64,000 bases of DNA from G963665495 sp963667575 (GCA_963667575.2 CAXXHY010000008.1:186001-250000), one strand, 5' to 3'; positions 44,980-53,984 are shown, numbered from the stretch's first letter. The notes: generated by a model not told the origin, from the letters alone. Numbers and translations: made by a program.

Positions 44980-45873
44980 TTAGCCGCCGATAAGCTGCAT
45001 GGCCATCTGCGGCAGGGCATTGGCCTGCGAAAGCATGGCCACCGCCGACTGGGTCATGATCTGCGTACGCACGAAAGTGGTCATTTCCTGGGATACATCC
45101 ACATCTGAAATCTGGGATTCCGCGGCCTGGAGATTTTCAGCCTGAATTTCCAGGTTGGAAATGGTGTTTTCCAGGCGGTTCTGCAGCGCTCCCAAATGGG
45201 CGCGGATATTGTCTTTGGAGATGATGGCCTGTTTTATGGCTTCCAAAGATTGCTGCGCGCCTTCCTGGGTGGAGATGCTGAATCCGGCGTCTCCTGGCAT
45301 GGAGTTGTTGCCGATGCCGAAAGCCGAGGCCGTGGCCGTGCCGATGCGGATGTAATAATAATCTTCGCTGCAGTCGTTGCCCACCCCGAAGTGCACCTTG
45401 AGCTTGCCCGTTGGGGTAATTCCTGATCCATCATGTTCGGAGCTGGAAAGATTGCCGTTGAGCAGGTGGATGCCGTTGAAATCCGTACCATTGGCGATTC
45501 GGGTGATTTCCGAAGCCATGGCCTGATATTCGGAATCGATGATCAGGCGCTGGTCCGAGTTGTAGGTGCCTGTGGAAGCCTGTTCGGCCAGTTCCTTCAT
45601 GCGGATCAGTTTTTCATCAATGACCTGCAATGCGCCATCCGCGGTCTGAATGAGGGAAATGGCGTCGTTGGCGTTGCGGATTCCCTGGTATGAAGTCGTG
45701 ATGTCGGAGCGCATGAGCTCGCGAATGGCCAGGCCTGCGGCATCATCCGCAGCCTGGTTGATACGCAGTCCTGAAGAAAGTCTGCGCGTGGAGGTAGCCA
45801 GGTCGCCGTAGGCGTTGTCCAGATTTCTGGCCACGTTCAAGGCCATGAGATTGTGGTTGATCACCATTGACAT
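44980..45873 (-). CDS. fliC: Flagellin
   Basis: This 297-residue protein has the conserved flagellin N-terminus (VINHNLMALNVARNL, then RLSSGLRINQAADDAAGLAI) and C-terminus (ISDVDVSQEMTTFVRTQI, then MLSQANALPQMAMQLIGG). The central D2/D3 part is very short, so the filament should be thin or smooth. ATG at 45873 follows GGAG. It is located with cheY, a HEAT/receiver protein and cheX on the same strand. No sigma-28 promoter was found. Confidence 0.97.
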   Translation of the reverse strand: MSMVINHNLMALNVARNLDNAYGDLATSTRRLSSGLRINQAADDAAGLAIRELMRSDITTSYQGIRNANDAISLIQTADGALQVIDEKLIRMKELAEQASTGTYNSDQRLIIDSEYQAMASEITRIANGTDFNGIHLLNGNLSSSEHDGSGITPTGKLKVHFGVGNDCSEDYYYIRIGTATASAFGIGNNSMPGDAGFSISTQEGAQQSLEAIKQAIISKDNIRAHLGALQNRLENTISNLEIQAENLQAAESQISDVDVSQEMTTFVRTQIMTQSAVAMLSQANALPQMAMQLIGG

Positions 45874-46052
45874 ACGCAGCTCTCCGCAAAAGTAAAAAGA
45901 AATGTAAAGAAATGGGGCAAAACTTTCCCAATGCTTAATGTAGAGCAAAGAGCGTACCGTTAATAACGGTAATGCGGGAGAAGGGTACGGCCTGAATATT
46001 GAAGCGAATGCCGACTGGCGGCAAGAAGGGAGGCAGGCGCTTATGGGCACCA

Positions 46053-46085
46053 AGGCATCAAGACCAGTGAAAGGTCTTGATGCCT
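46053..46085 (-). terminator. Perfect 13-bp hairpin between cheY and flagellin
   Basis: AGGCATCAAGACC / GGTCTTGATGCCT has 13 perfect pairs and a 7-nt loop, 19 nt after the cheY stop. No T-tract follows on the minus strand, so it may act as a terminator, an attenuator or a flagellin 5' regulatory structure. Confidence 0.55.
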
Positions 46086-46103
46086 GGAAAAACAGGAAAA
46101 AAA

Positions 46104-46490
46104 TTATTTATTTTCGAAAATCTTGTCGATTTTCTGCTTCAGCGTCTCGGCGGTGAAGGGTTTGACAATGTAGTTGGACACTTTGGCCTGGACAGCTTCG
46201 ATGATGTTTTCCTGCTGTGCTTCCGCTGTGACCATGAGAAAGGGTAGATCGGAAAATTCTTCACTGGCGCGTACTTTGCGCAATAGTTCAATGCCGGTCA
46301 TGTTGGGCATATTCCAATCGGAAATAACAAAATCAATGCCGCCTTTATTGAGAACTTCCCAAGCAGTTGTGCCATCGTCGGCTTCTTCAATATTATTGAA
46401 GCCGATCTGCCGCAGAATGTTTTTGATAATCCTGCGCATGGTGGAAAAATCATCAACAACCAGAAGGCGCATGCTGGTATCGGTAGCCAT
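46104..46490 (-). CDS. cheY: Chemotaxis response regulator CheY
   Basis: This 128-residue single receiver has the acidic pair (LLVVDDFS), phospho-Asp in ISDWNMPNM, Thr in MVTAE and Lys in IVKPF. It lacks an output domain and matches CheY in size. It should signal to the flagellar motor when phosphorylated by CheA. It follows the HEAT/receiver gene by 22 nt and precedes flagellin. Confidence 0.95.
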   Translation of the reverse strand: MATDTSMRLLVVDDFSTMRRIIKNILRQIGFNNIEEADDGTTAWEVLNKGGIDFVISDWNMPNMTGIELLRKVRASEEFSDLPFLMVTAEAQQENIIEAVQAKVSNYIVKPFTAETLKQKIDKIFENK

Positions 46491-46512
46491 GTGGTTCTCC
46501 TAATCCATTTTA

Positions 46513-48114
46513 CTAAACAATTTGTTTTATTTTATGTTGTAGCGACTTAATTGTAAATGGTTTTTTCAGAAAACTGGACACTCCGGCTTTTTTCGCAAGC
46601 TGTGCCTGCGATTTTTCGGATTCCGTAGTGGCCATGATGATGGGCACGTCTTTGTACGCGTTCATTGTGCGCGCTTTTTCCGTGAATTCAATGCCGTCCA
46701 TAATGGGCATGTTCATGTCCACCACAATGAGATCAAATGCAGCCTCATTTTCCAGATGGTCCAATGCATCCCGCCCGTTGGGCGCTGTGACGACTTCCAG
46801 TCCGAGCTCCGAAGCTGCGGTCAGGTAGAAGTTGAGCATGGCCTTGGAGTCATCCACCGCAAGCAGTCTGCCCGAGTGCTGTGCGGCGGTCTGTGTTTCC
46901 AGCTGTTTCTGAAAATTTCTGGCGGTCTCTCCGCCTTTTTCCTTGAAGACCTGCAGAAAAGCGTCAATGGTTTCCGGGTTGTTGCTCGCGCTCACCATCG
47001 TGACGAGTTCGCCGACCATCTCCATGTTCTCATAGAGGGAGGAGAGGAAACCGGTGCATCTGCCAGTGACTATGGCCTGAAGGACGCGCTTGGGCTGCTC
47101 GTCTTTTTTTTGCAGGCCTTCGGAAAAGAAGTCGGAAATTTTCTGGATCACACCGGGCATCAGATGTCCGTCCAGCGAATTGACGGCAGCCATGAGTGCG
47201 ATTTCGTCCTGCTCCTGCTGCAGGGCGTCCAGCAGAAAAATGGTGCTCTTCATCGAGGGGATGCTGCCCAGGGCCTCGTATGCCGCGAACAGTTCGTTGG
47301 AAGAAGTCAGCAGCTTTTCATCCAATGCCTGGATGAGCAGGTCGCTTCCCTTGCGTTCGCCGATCCGCCCGAGCACATTGGCCGCCATGATCTTCATGTC
47401 CGAAGTGCCGTTCTGGAATACCTTGCCCAGCGCTTCGACACAGTCGGGGCCGATATTTTCCAGAGCCTGGTGGATCAGACGCCGCACCGTGGGGTTGCGG
47501 TGGTGCAGCATGGAAACGAGCACATCGATGGATTCGGGCGTACGGATTGCCTCGAGGGCTTCGATGGCCTTCCATGAAGGGACTTCGCAGCTTTCATAAC
47601 GTTCGTCCCGGGCATTGCCTTCGAGCTGTTCCTTGATCAGGGGGACGGCCGTATTGTCTTTGAAAGCGCCCAGTGTTTCAAAGCAGAGACTCTGAATGAT
47701 GGGATCCGGGTTGGATACCGCTTTATGGAAAGTGGCAATGAACTCGGGAACCATGATCCGGGACATGGCGGTGAGCAGCAGGAGCAGTCTGTCCGCATCC
47801 ATGCTGCTGCTCATCAGCTCCAGCAGTACAGGGGCTGTTTCGGCAAGCTGACATTCACCGGCAATGCCGATGCACAGGTCCTGAATGGCCTGGTTCGCGG
47901 ATTTCAGGTGGGTCGTCACCTTGTCCTTGTTGTTCAAAAGAAGAACTCGGATGGTGTTCCGCAGCATGGTGTCGACGGCCTGGTCGTTGAGCGGATTCAG
48001 AAAAAAATCAAACAGACCTTCGAGCTCGCTGGCATCACCCGAACGTTCTATGTCATCCAGAATGGCAATTTTTTCTAAAAAATCTTTGTCTTTGAATCCG
48101 TCTAGCTTGCTCAT
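46513..48114 (-). CDS. HEAT-repeat protein with C-terminal receiver domain
   Basis: This 533-residue protein is built mostly of helical HEAT/PBS-lyase-like repeats (residues 1-400, for example IRTPESIDVLVSMLHHRNPTVRRLIHQALENIG) and ends in a receiver domain (412-533) with acidic pair AVDDSK, phospho-Asp VVDMNMPIMDG and Lys LKKPF. HEAT domains bind proteins, so phosphorylation could control binding. It lies between cheX and cheY. This architecture is not a standard chemotaxis protein. Confidence 0.9.
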   Translation of the reverse strand: MSKLDGFKDKDFLEKIAILDDIERSGDASELEGLFDFFLNPLNDQAVDTMLRNTIRVLLLNNKDKVTTHLKSANQAIQDLCIGIAGECQLAETAPVLLELMSSSMDADRLLLLLTAMSRIMVPEFIATFHKAVSNPDPIIQSLCFETLGAFKDNTAVPLIKEQLEGNARDERYESCEVPSWKAIEALEAIRTPESIDVLVSMLHHRNPTVRRLIHQALENIGPDCVEALGKVFQNGTSDMKIMAANVLGRIGERKGSDLLIQALDEKLLTSSNELFAAYEALGSIPSMKSTIFLLDALQQEQDEIALMAAVNSLDGHLMPGVIQKISDFFSEGLQKKDEQPKRVLQAIVTGRCTGFLSSLYENMEMVGELVTMVSASNNPETIDAFLQVFKEKGGETARNFQKQLETQTAAQHSGRLLAVDDSKAMLNFYLTAASELGLEVVTAPNGRDALDHLENEAAFDLIVVDMNMPIMDGIEFTEKARTMNAYKDVPIIMATTESEKSQAQLAKKAGVSSFLKKPFTIKSLQHKIKQIV

Positions 48115-48179
48115 CTCTCTCTCCGGGAATTACTGCTGGTCGATTGAGTCGATTCTTTACCTGGGGAGCCGGAGCTCTG

Positions 48180-48647
48180 TTATTCGAATGCGAATTCCAC
48201 GTAGAAATCACCATGCTCAGTAGAAAAAGGAATGGCGACTACAGGTTCTTTCGTGACGTGTGTGATGGTGTGGTTGTCTCCCATGATCACGGAGGGAGTG
48301 GAGCCGTTCAGGCTCATGCCCATTTCCGCCAGCCCTGCCCGGGCCTGGCCGGAGATCATATTGGTAATTTCACCCACCGCGTCTTTGACGTCCTGAATGA
48401 TGTCTTCCACGTCATCCCCGAGCATGGCTTTGACCAGGGCAATGGCGCATTTTCTGGAAAAGGAAACGGAAATGGAACCGTTCTTCTCTCCAGTGATCCC
48501 GATGATCGCGGAAATATCGCCTTCAGCGGTATTGTCTTTTTTCACATAGGGTTTACCTGGTTGTGGCTCGATCATAGCCATTGTGGTCAGAACATTAATC
48601 GTGGCCTTGATAAAGGGCTTGGCGATCTCAACTCCGCTTGCGCTCAT
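48180..48647 (-). CDS. cheX: CheX-type chemotaxis phosphatase
   Basis: This 155-residue protein has the CheC/CheX/FliY phosphatase signature with an ExxN pair followed by a Pro about 22 residues on (GEITNM ... NGSTPSV), which acts on phospho-CheY. It is first of a three-gene minus-strand set, with the HEAT/receiver and cheY genes following. It should dephosphorylate CheY or the other receiver. Confidence 0.9.
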   Translation of the reverse strand: MSASGVEIAKPFIKATINVLTTMAMIEPQPGKPYVKKDNTAEGDISAIIGITGEKNGSISVSFSRKCAIALVKAMLGDDVEDIIQDVKDAVGEITNMISGQARAGLAEMGMSLNGSTPSVIMGDNHTITHVTKEPVVAIPFSTEHGDFYVEFAFE

Positions 48648-49050
48648 CTCATCCTCTCCTGGGAGGTGTTGCGTGATCCTATGAGAACTTCACTGTGATA
48701 CGTTTCCGGTTGGCAAAGATACAAAAAAAGCGCCAGTATCGAAACCGGTCGTAAGCAGTAGCTTCTACCTTTACATCATATAAACGTTTTGCCGTGTCAT
48801 TGTCCAGTGAAAGCGAAATAAGTTTCCATTTTCACCGAACGACTTTTATAGCAAAAAGATTATCCGAACGCCAGACCCGGTAAAGAAGATCCTTTTTGGT
48901 TAACAGGCCAATTCGGCCGGAAGTTGTTTTGCCCAGGAGTGAAAAACACTGGTGAAGATGCAAACAAGATGCTGGGGCAGGCTTGACTGTGTTTTGTCCT
49001 GCGGGTAATGGTAATAACATGATACTATATTGTGGAAAAAGCTCTGCACC
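48648..49050. other. Divergent intergenic region between cheX and the TPR gene
   Basis: No gene is supported. The TTGACT / TAATGG promoter at 48983-49011 directs the plus strand; a promoter for cheX is expected but not identified. Confidence 0.5.
48983..49011 (+). promoter_or_regulatory. Possible sigma-70-type promoter for the TPR gene
   Basis: TTGACT, a 17-nt spacer and TAATGG lie about 40 nt upstream of the ATG at 49051. The -35 is one base from consensus, and the -10 agrees less well. Confidence 0.35.
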
Positions 49051-49866
49051 ATGAGTTCCGATTTCAAAAATATAATGGAAGAGATTGCCAGGGGCAAAGG
49101 CCATTTTCATCATCATGATGTCAATAGAGCCCTTGTCTCTTTGGCTTTGGCCATGAAAAGCGCTGCGTCCGCACAGATATTCGGACGCCAGAAAATGGAA
49201 CTGGACATGGCTGTGCAGGAAATTCTGCAACTGCTGAACCGTACGGAAGAGGTGCAGCAGTTTCTGCCGGAAGGCATCCCTTTTGTAAAGGGCGGTTACA
49301 AAAAACTGCTTGGTCTGCTTGCCGCATTGTTGAAACGCATCAAGGAAGAAGCCTCGAAAGAAAGTCTCGAGGCGATCCGGGAACGCAAACTGAAAATAGA
49401 CAATTTGTTGATTCGCGGACAGAAACTGCTGGAAAAAAAGCATCTGCCGGATGCCGAAGCCGCTTTCCAGGAAGCCGCTTCCTTATATGTCGACGAACAC
49501 AAGTTGTTCTACGTCATTGGAAACAAACTGATGCAGGCGGGTGCCCCCCAGCAGGCCTTGACCTATTTTCGCAAGGGTATGGAAGTCGATCCTGATGCGG
49601 AAAGTGCCTTTATCAGCGCTGCCAGGGCCTACGAAGCCCTGAAACAGTACGACAAGGCCGAGGCCGTGGCCCGCAACGCCATCAAGAAATTTGGCGAAGA
49701 AGCTGAAATCCTTGAAATTCTCAGTATCATTAGCATGCGCAACGGCAAGCATAAAGAGGCCTATACGCTTGCGCGCAAGGCCTTGCTCAAAGATCCCAAC
49801 CTGGCCAAGGCCAAGAAAATCATGGTCAAGGTCAAAAAAATGGCCGCCGCGGCCAAGCAGGCCTGA
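49051..49866 (+). CDS. TPR-repeat protein
   Basis: This 271-residue soluble protein has a charged helical N-terminal half (coiled-coil-like LGLLAALLKRIKEEASKE) and three tetratricopeptide repeats from about 135 to 255 (ALTYFRKGMEVDPDAESAFI, AYTLARKALLKDPN). It should mediate protein contacts. Start ATG at 49051. It is convergent with the small minus-strand gene 17 nt downstream. Its position beside chemotaxis and flagellar genes suggests a motility link, not proven. Confidence 0.85.
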   Translation: MSSDFKNIMEEIARGKGHFHHHDVNRALVSLALAMKSAASAQIFGRQKMELDMAVQEILQLLNRTEEVQQFLPEGIPFVKGGYKKLLGLLAALLKRIKEEASKESLEAIRERKLKIDNLLIRGQKLLEKKHLPDAEAAFQEAASLYVDEHKLFYVIGNKLMQAGAPQQALTYFRKGMEVDPDAESAFISAARAYEALKQYDKAEAVARNAIKKFGEEAEILEILSIISMRNGKHKEAYTLARKALLKDPNLAKAKKIMVKVKKMAAAAKQA

Positions 49867-49882
49867 AGCCTGCTTCTCCTGT

Positions 49883-50191
49883 CTACAGCCCCAGCAGCTG
49901 AGCCACCCGTTCGGGGTCCAGCGCATGCTGGCTGAGCATCTCGCCCGATTGTGCTCCCGCCGACTGCCCGTCGCTCTGCAGTGAATTCAAAAATGCCGAA
50001 CGCTCCTGAGCATTGGAAAAATCAAGCTCTTGATTGGTCGCCGCAGCTGTGTTTTGCGTTTCCGTTGTTTCGGTTTGTTCGCTGGTCTTGATGGTAGCCG
50101 CTTTGTCGCGTGCCTTCTGGGCAAGCTCTTCCAGCCGCGAAGTCAAATCCAGTCCGCCCGAACCTATTCCACCTGTGGATTTTATCTGCAT
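49883..50191 (-). CDS. Small hypothetical protein
   Basis: This 102-residue soluble protein is rich in Gln, Thr, Ala and Ser, with a helical N-terminus (LTSRLEELAQKARDKA) and a disordered middle. No family is recognised. AGGAG precedes the ATG at 50191. It could be a regulator or chaperone of the nearby motility genes, for example an anti-sigma FlgM-like protein, but no FlgM motif is visible. Confidence 0.6.
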   Translation of the reverse strand: MQIKSTGGIGSGGLDLTSRLEELAQKARDKAATIKTSEQTETTETQNTAAATNQELDFSNAQERSAFLNSLQSDGQSAGAQSGEMLSQHALDPERVAQLLGL

Positions 50192-50355
50192 CTCCGTGCT
50201 CCTTGTGAGAGAAAGATCGCGTTATGAAGCAATCATAAGCAAATAGTGTGCTGTATAAAAATAAAGGCTATATTTAAGGTAGTTAGGCTTATGGTTCCGG
50301 ACGAAGAGAAAACATGGCGGAAAAAATTGCCATGTTTTTGAGGAAGGGACACGGA

Positions 50356-51744
50356 TCAGTAGTACATCAGGGAGAGCACCACCACGCGCAGGATATGGAA
50401 AGTGACCAGGAGCGAGAGCAGTCCGATCACCAGCACGTACGCGCGCTTCAGCCAGCAGCTTTTTTGCAGCAGTTCCGCCCCCCGTGCCATGAAGACCGCC
50501 CCCGGAGTCAGCGATATCAGAAAAAAAGAGGCCTTCATGCTCGAATAAAAGGGATTGGCAGCGGCATGGTAGATGATGCCCGCCGTATTGGAGAACAACA
50601 GCACGGCCATGGCCGCATAAAAGGGCGACAGATCAGTGTCCGGATCGGCGGGCGCGCGCGGCAGCCGCAGCCGTCCAAGCCCCAGAAGCAGCATGAGCAG
50701 CGGAACCAGGCCCAGGAGAATCAGCGCGGAGCCCAGCAGAGCCAGGGGTTTGTCCAGGGGAAGGGGCAGGGGGAAGTCCTTGCGGTTGTTGTTCAGAAAG
50801 GCCGTATATTCCTGCCAGATCTCGGGAGACCCCTGTGTCAGATACAGGATACGCGGTTCCACTTCGAACCAGAATGCGCCGTAGACCTGGGTCCAGAACG
50901 AGTCGATGTTGCGGTCCGTGATCAGGGGCCTGCCCATGTAGGTCCAGGGTTTGAAATTGAAAAAATCGACATGCCCGGCTCCCGGACGCTGGGTCAGATG
51001 GATATCCATCAAGCGGGTGTTCAGAGGCAGCGGATGTCCGTAGCGCTGATAATTCCCGTACATGTACGGTCCGAGAAACAGCAGGGGCACCAGGGCGCAG
51101 AGTCCGAGTCCGAGCACCAGCCGCTGCGTGGAAATGCGCTTTTGCCAGCAGAGCAACAACAGGGCGCAGGCTGCGGTGGGAATGAGCACGGCAGGCGGAT
51201 ATTTGCTGAAAATGGCCGCAGTGGTGCACAGCCCGTACCCCAGACACCAGAGCCAGTGCGCCTTGCGCAGCACCACTTCCAGCAGCAGCCAGCAGCATAC
51301 GCAGGTGAGCAGATAGGAAAGGCTGTCGTTGCTGAAAAAGGCCGAAATATAAATATGCTGGGGCAAAAAGCAGATGATGGCGAAAGCGCTCAGCCGTACG
51401 AAGGCCGCCAGGGGCAGCCGCCGCAGAACAAGCCAGACCGCTGGCAGCGTCAAAACCCCGTACGCGCACGGCAGCGCCTGCAGATACCCGGGCAGATCAA
51501 CCCCCCGCACGCCCAGCTCCATCAGCAGCTTTGCGTACCAGTAGGCCAGTTTATAGAATACGGGCGGCTGAAAGCATTCCCAGCAGGCGTCCCGTACGGG
51601 CCAGGACCCGTGCTGCAGTGCCAGCAGAATGGGTTCGAAATGATCGTCGAATCCGTTGTAAGGCGGATTGACCCAATACAACCCGATCCGCAGACCGGCG
51701 CCGATCAGACACAGCAAAAGGGGAAACAGACGCGTGTTCTTCAT
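50356..51744 (-). CDS. GT39-like integral membrane glycosyltransferase
   Basis: This 462-residue membrane protein has about ten or more hydrophobic segments and an acidic DDHFEP motif in the first periplasmic loop, as in protein mannosyl/undecaprenyl-sugar transferases (GT39/ArnT). It would transfer a sugar from a lipid carrier to an envelope acceptor. ATG at 51744 is used; a GTG one codon earlier is possible. Upstream DNA carries the trp operon terminator. Confidence 0.8.
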   Translation of the reverse strand: MKNTRLFPLLLCLIGAGLRIGLYWVNPPYNGFDDHFEPILLALQHGSWPVRDACWECFQPPVFYKLAYWYAKLLMELGVRGVDLPGYLQALPCAYGVLTLPAVWLVLRRLPLAAFVRLSAFAIICFLPQHIYISAFFSNDSLSYLLTCVCCWLLLEVVLRKAHWLWCLGYGLCTTAAIFSKYPPAVLIPTAACALLLLCWQKRISTQRLVLGLGLCALVPLLFLGPYMYGNYQRYGHPLPLNTRLMDIHLTQRPGAGHVDFFNFKPWTYMGRPLITDRNIDSFWTQVYGAFWFEVEPRILYLTQGSPEIWQEYTAFLNNNRKDFPLPLPLDKPLALLGSALILLGLVPLLMLLLGLGRLRLPRAPADPDTDLSPFYAAMAVLLFSNTAGIIYHAAANPFYSSMKASFFLISLTPGAVFMARGAELLQKSCWLKRAYVLVIGLLSLLVTFHILRVVVLSLMYY

Positions 51745-51893
51745 CACGCCGGGTTACTATCCCAAAAAGCAATGCAAAACAATGGCGGATGGCTTGTCTT
51801 GGGCGATCAGAGACACTTTGCTTGGAAAAGAATGCATAGCGAGGTCAGGCTGAAGAATGGTGTATGGTTGAGAAGATTGGCCTTAATCAGCCA

Positions 51894-51952
51894 AAAATTT
51901 GGAGAGATTCCTAAGAACCCTTTACTCAAAGGGTTCTTAGGCCGCAGGAGGC
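51894..51952. terminator. Hairpin repeat (unit A) after the trp operon
   Basis: A perfect 14-bp stem (CCTAAGAACCCTTT / AAAGGGTTCTTAGG, 51910-51923 and 51928-51941, 4-nt loop) lies 12 nt past the trpA stop. Its flank GCCGC-GGAGGC is shared with the elements at 56481-56629 and 62325-62466. On the minus strand it ends in ATTTTTGG, consistent with termination of the supra-operon. Confidence 0.75.
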
Positions 51953-51963
51953 AAAAAAACTAT

Positions 51964-52737
51964 CTAGCTGGGGAGCCAGCGTTTCATGAAGGAGGCCGAG
52001 TCGCCGCCTTCGCGGATGTGGGAGATCAGGGAGCTCCCGAAGATCACGGCGTCCACGCCGCGGTCAAGGGGAATGAGCTGGTCGGGGGTGGTGATGCCGA
52101 AGCCCAGGGCAATGGGCAGGGACATCTGCGATTTGAGCTGCAGGACCTTGTCCGCGATTTCTTCTGGCAGTTCTTCGCGTACGCCCGAGGTTCCGATCAC
52201 GGAAACCAGGTAGATGTAGCCCGAGGCGATCTGCGCGTAATGTGCGATGCGCTCGGGCGAGGTGTTCAGGCCGATCTGGCAGATGAAGTCAATGCCGTTG
52301 TCCGAGAGGCTCGCACGGAAATCTTCGCTTTCCTGCAAGGGCATATCCGCGATGATGACGCCGCCCACACGGGCGTCTGCCGCGTCCGAGGCGAACCGGT
52401 CGAAACCGTAGCGCAGGAAGGGGTTCAGATAGCCTGTGAGCACGATATCGGCATTGATGGAATCACGTCTGGCCTTGAGTTCGTCCAGAAGCCATTTCAG
52501 GGTAACACCTTGTGCCAGACAGTCGGCATAGGCCTGTTCCATGACCGGGCCGTCGGCCATGGGGTCGGAAAAAGGCACGCCGATTTCAATGATGTCTGCG
52601 CCCGAGGCATCCAGGCAAAGGATTTCTTCCCAAAAACGGTCTTTGGTGGGAAAGCCCGCGGGCAGGCAGGGAATAAGGGCCTTATGGCCGTCATAGAGTG
52701 CTCTGTTTATGGTATCGCTGATGCGTGAATCGCGCAT
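51964..52737 (-). CDS. trpA: Tryptophan synthase alpha chain
   Basis: This 257-residue TIM barrel has catalytic Glu in IIEIGVPFSDP and catalytic Asp in MADGPVMEQA, plus the phosphate-binding LGFGITTP. It cleaves indole-3-glycerol phosphate to indole and glyceraldehyde-3-phosphate, feeding indole to the beta chain. It is the last gene of the supra-operon, 24 nt after trpB. The catalytic residues are intact, in contrast with the trpB just upstream. Confidence 0.97.
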   Translation of the reverse strand: MRDSRISDTINRALYDGHKALIPCLPAGFPTKDRFWEEILCLDASGADIIEIGVPFSDPMADGPVMEQAYADCLAQGVTLKWLLDELKARRDSINADIVLTGYLNPFLRYGFDRFASDAADARVGGVIIADMPLQESEDFRASLSDNGIDFICQIGLNTSPERIAHYAQIASGYIYLVSVIGTSGVREELPEEIADKVLQLKSQMSLPIALGFGITTPDQLIPLDRGVDAVIFGSSLISHIREGGDSASFMKRWLPS

Positions 52738-52761
52738 GGGGTGTTCCTCGACTGTTGACTG

Positions 52762-53940
52762 TTAGAAAGGGTGCGACTTGGTGTGGTAGTCGAAAATATC
52801 CATATCCTTGTCGCCACAGCCTGAGAGGTTGACAACCACAGTGCTTCCGGAGGGGATATCCGCGGCGTTTTCCAACAGCCAGCCCAGAGCATGACAGCTT
52901 TCCAGTGCCGCAATGATGCCTTCTTTTCGGGCGAAATGTTCGTAGGCAAGCAATGCCTGCTTATTGGTGACGGAGTGGTTTTCCACCCGGCCGATATTGT
53001 GCAGGTGGGCCAGTTCCGGTCCCACGCCCGGATAGTCCAGGCCCGGAGCCACGGAGTGGGTCGGGGTGATCTGGCCTTCTTCGTTTTGCAGCAGCAGGGT
53101 ATAGGCGCCGTGCAGTACGCCCGGTTCGCCCTTGTCGAGGGTTGCGCAGTTGAATGTGCCGGAGTCGCCGCTGCCTGCTCCTTCCACCGCCACAAGCTTT
53201 ACGCTTTCGTCCGCAATGAACGCATGGAACATACCCATGGCGCTGGTGCCGGCGCTGACGCAGCTGACAACCATGTCGGGCAGCTTGCCCGTACGCTCGA
53301 GTATCTGCTCACGGGTTTCGGTGCCGATGACGTTCTGAAAGTCCCGGACCAGCGTGGGAAAGGGATGCGGTCCGATGACCGATCCTATGCAGTAGTGTAC
53401 GGTGTCCTGTTCGGCGATCCAGTAGCGAAAGGCCTCGCTGATGGCGTCCTTAAGGGTCTGGGTGCCGGATTCGACTCTTTCCACCCGTGCGCCCAGCAGG
53501 CGCATTCTGCGGACATTGTGGTCCTGGCGCTGCATGTCCCACGCGCCCATGAACACCACGCACTCCAGCCCGAGCAGGGCGGCTGCAGTGGCCGTGGCCA
53601 CGCCTTGCTGTCCTGCGCCGGTGTCGGTCATCAGCACGCGTTTGCCCATATATTTGGTCAGCAGCGCCTGTCCGATGCAGTTGTTTATTTCGTACGACCC
53701 CGTATGGTTGAGGTCTTCGCGTTTGAGCCAGACATTGAATCCGAGTTCCTTGGAAAGGGTCGGACAGAGAAAAAAAGGACTGGGTCGGCCGACATAGTCT
53801 GTAAGGATCTGATTGAATTCTTCCTTGAACTCGTTCTGGTAGGTAAAGGTGCTTATCGCCCGTTCAAGTTCGTAAAGTGGAGGCATCAACAGTTCCGGCA
53901 CGAACTGTCCGCCAAACATACCAAAGTAGCCTGGTTTCAT
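52762..53940 (-). CDS. trpB: Tryptophan synthase beta chain homologue lacking the PLP lysine
   Basis: This 392-residue protein aligns with TrpB from end to end (GYFGMFGGQFVPELLMPPL, KREDLNHTG, LDYPGVGPE). The residue that forms the PLP Schiff base (Lys87 in Salmonella, HTGAHKINN) is Glu84 here (HTGSYEINN), encoded GAA at 53689-53691. Other cofactor and catalytic positions have also changed: ETGAGQHG is TDTGAGQQG (105-113), phosphate-binding GGGSNAIG is SAGTSAMG (229-236), VGPEH is VGPEL (310), and GRGDKD is GCGDKD (374-379). No frameshift or stop occurs. It lies between trpF and trpA. It may be a catalytically dead or repurposed subunit, perhaps activating TrpA, with a second TrpB elsewhere. 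Confidence 0.96.
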   Translation of the reverse strand: MKPGYFGMFGGQFVPELLMPPLYELERAISTFTYQNEFKEEFNQILTDYVGRPSPFFLCPTLSKELGFNVWLKREDLNHTGSYEINNCIGQALLTKYMGKRVLMTDTGAGQQGVATATAAALLGLECVVFMGAWDMQRQDHNVRRMRLLGARVERVESGTQTLKDAISEAFRYWIAEQDTVHYCIGSVIGPHPFPTLVRDFQNVIGTETREQILERTGKLPDMVVSCVSAGTSAMGMFHAFIADESVKLVAVEGAGSGDSGTFNCATLDKGEPGVLHGAYTLLLQNEEGQITPTHSVAPGLDYPGVGPELAHLHNIGRVENHSVTNKQALLAYEHFARKEGIIAALESCHALGWLLENAADIPSGSTVVVNLSGCGDKDMDIFDYHTKSHPF

Positions 53941-53984
53941 AGTACTCCCATGCTTATCCGCCCCTGCCGCAAGCGGCGGTGCGA

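Noticed and set aside
45874..46052. Sigma-28 or sigma-54 promoter for flagellin
   Set aside because: TTGGGAAAGTTTTGC has GG and GC only 8-9 nt apart, not 10, and no TAAA-N15-GCCGATAA match was found.
50314..52728. Long 804-codon plus-strand open frame
   Set aside because: It is antisense to the GT39-like gene and trpA, has no recognisable domain, and high-GC third-position bias of the real genes creates such frames.
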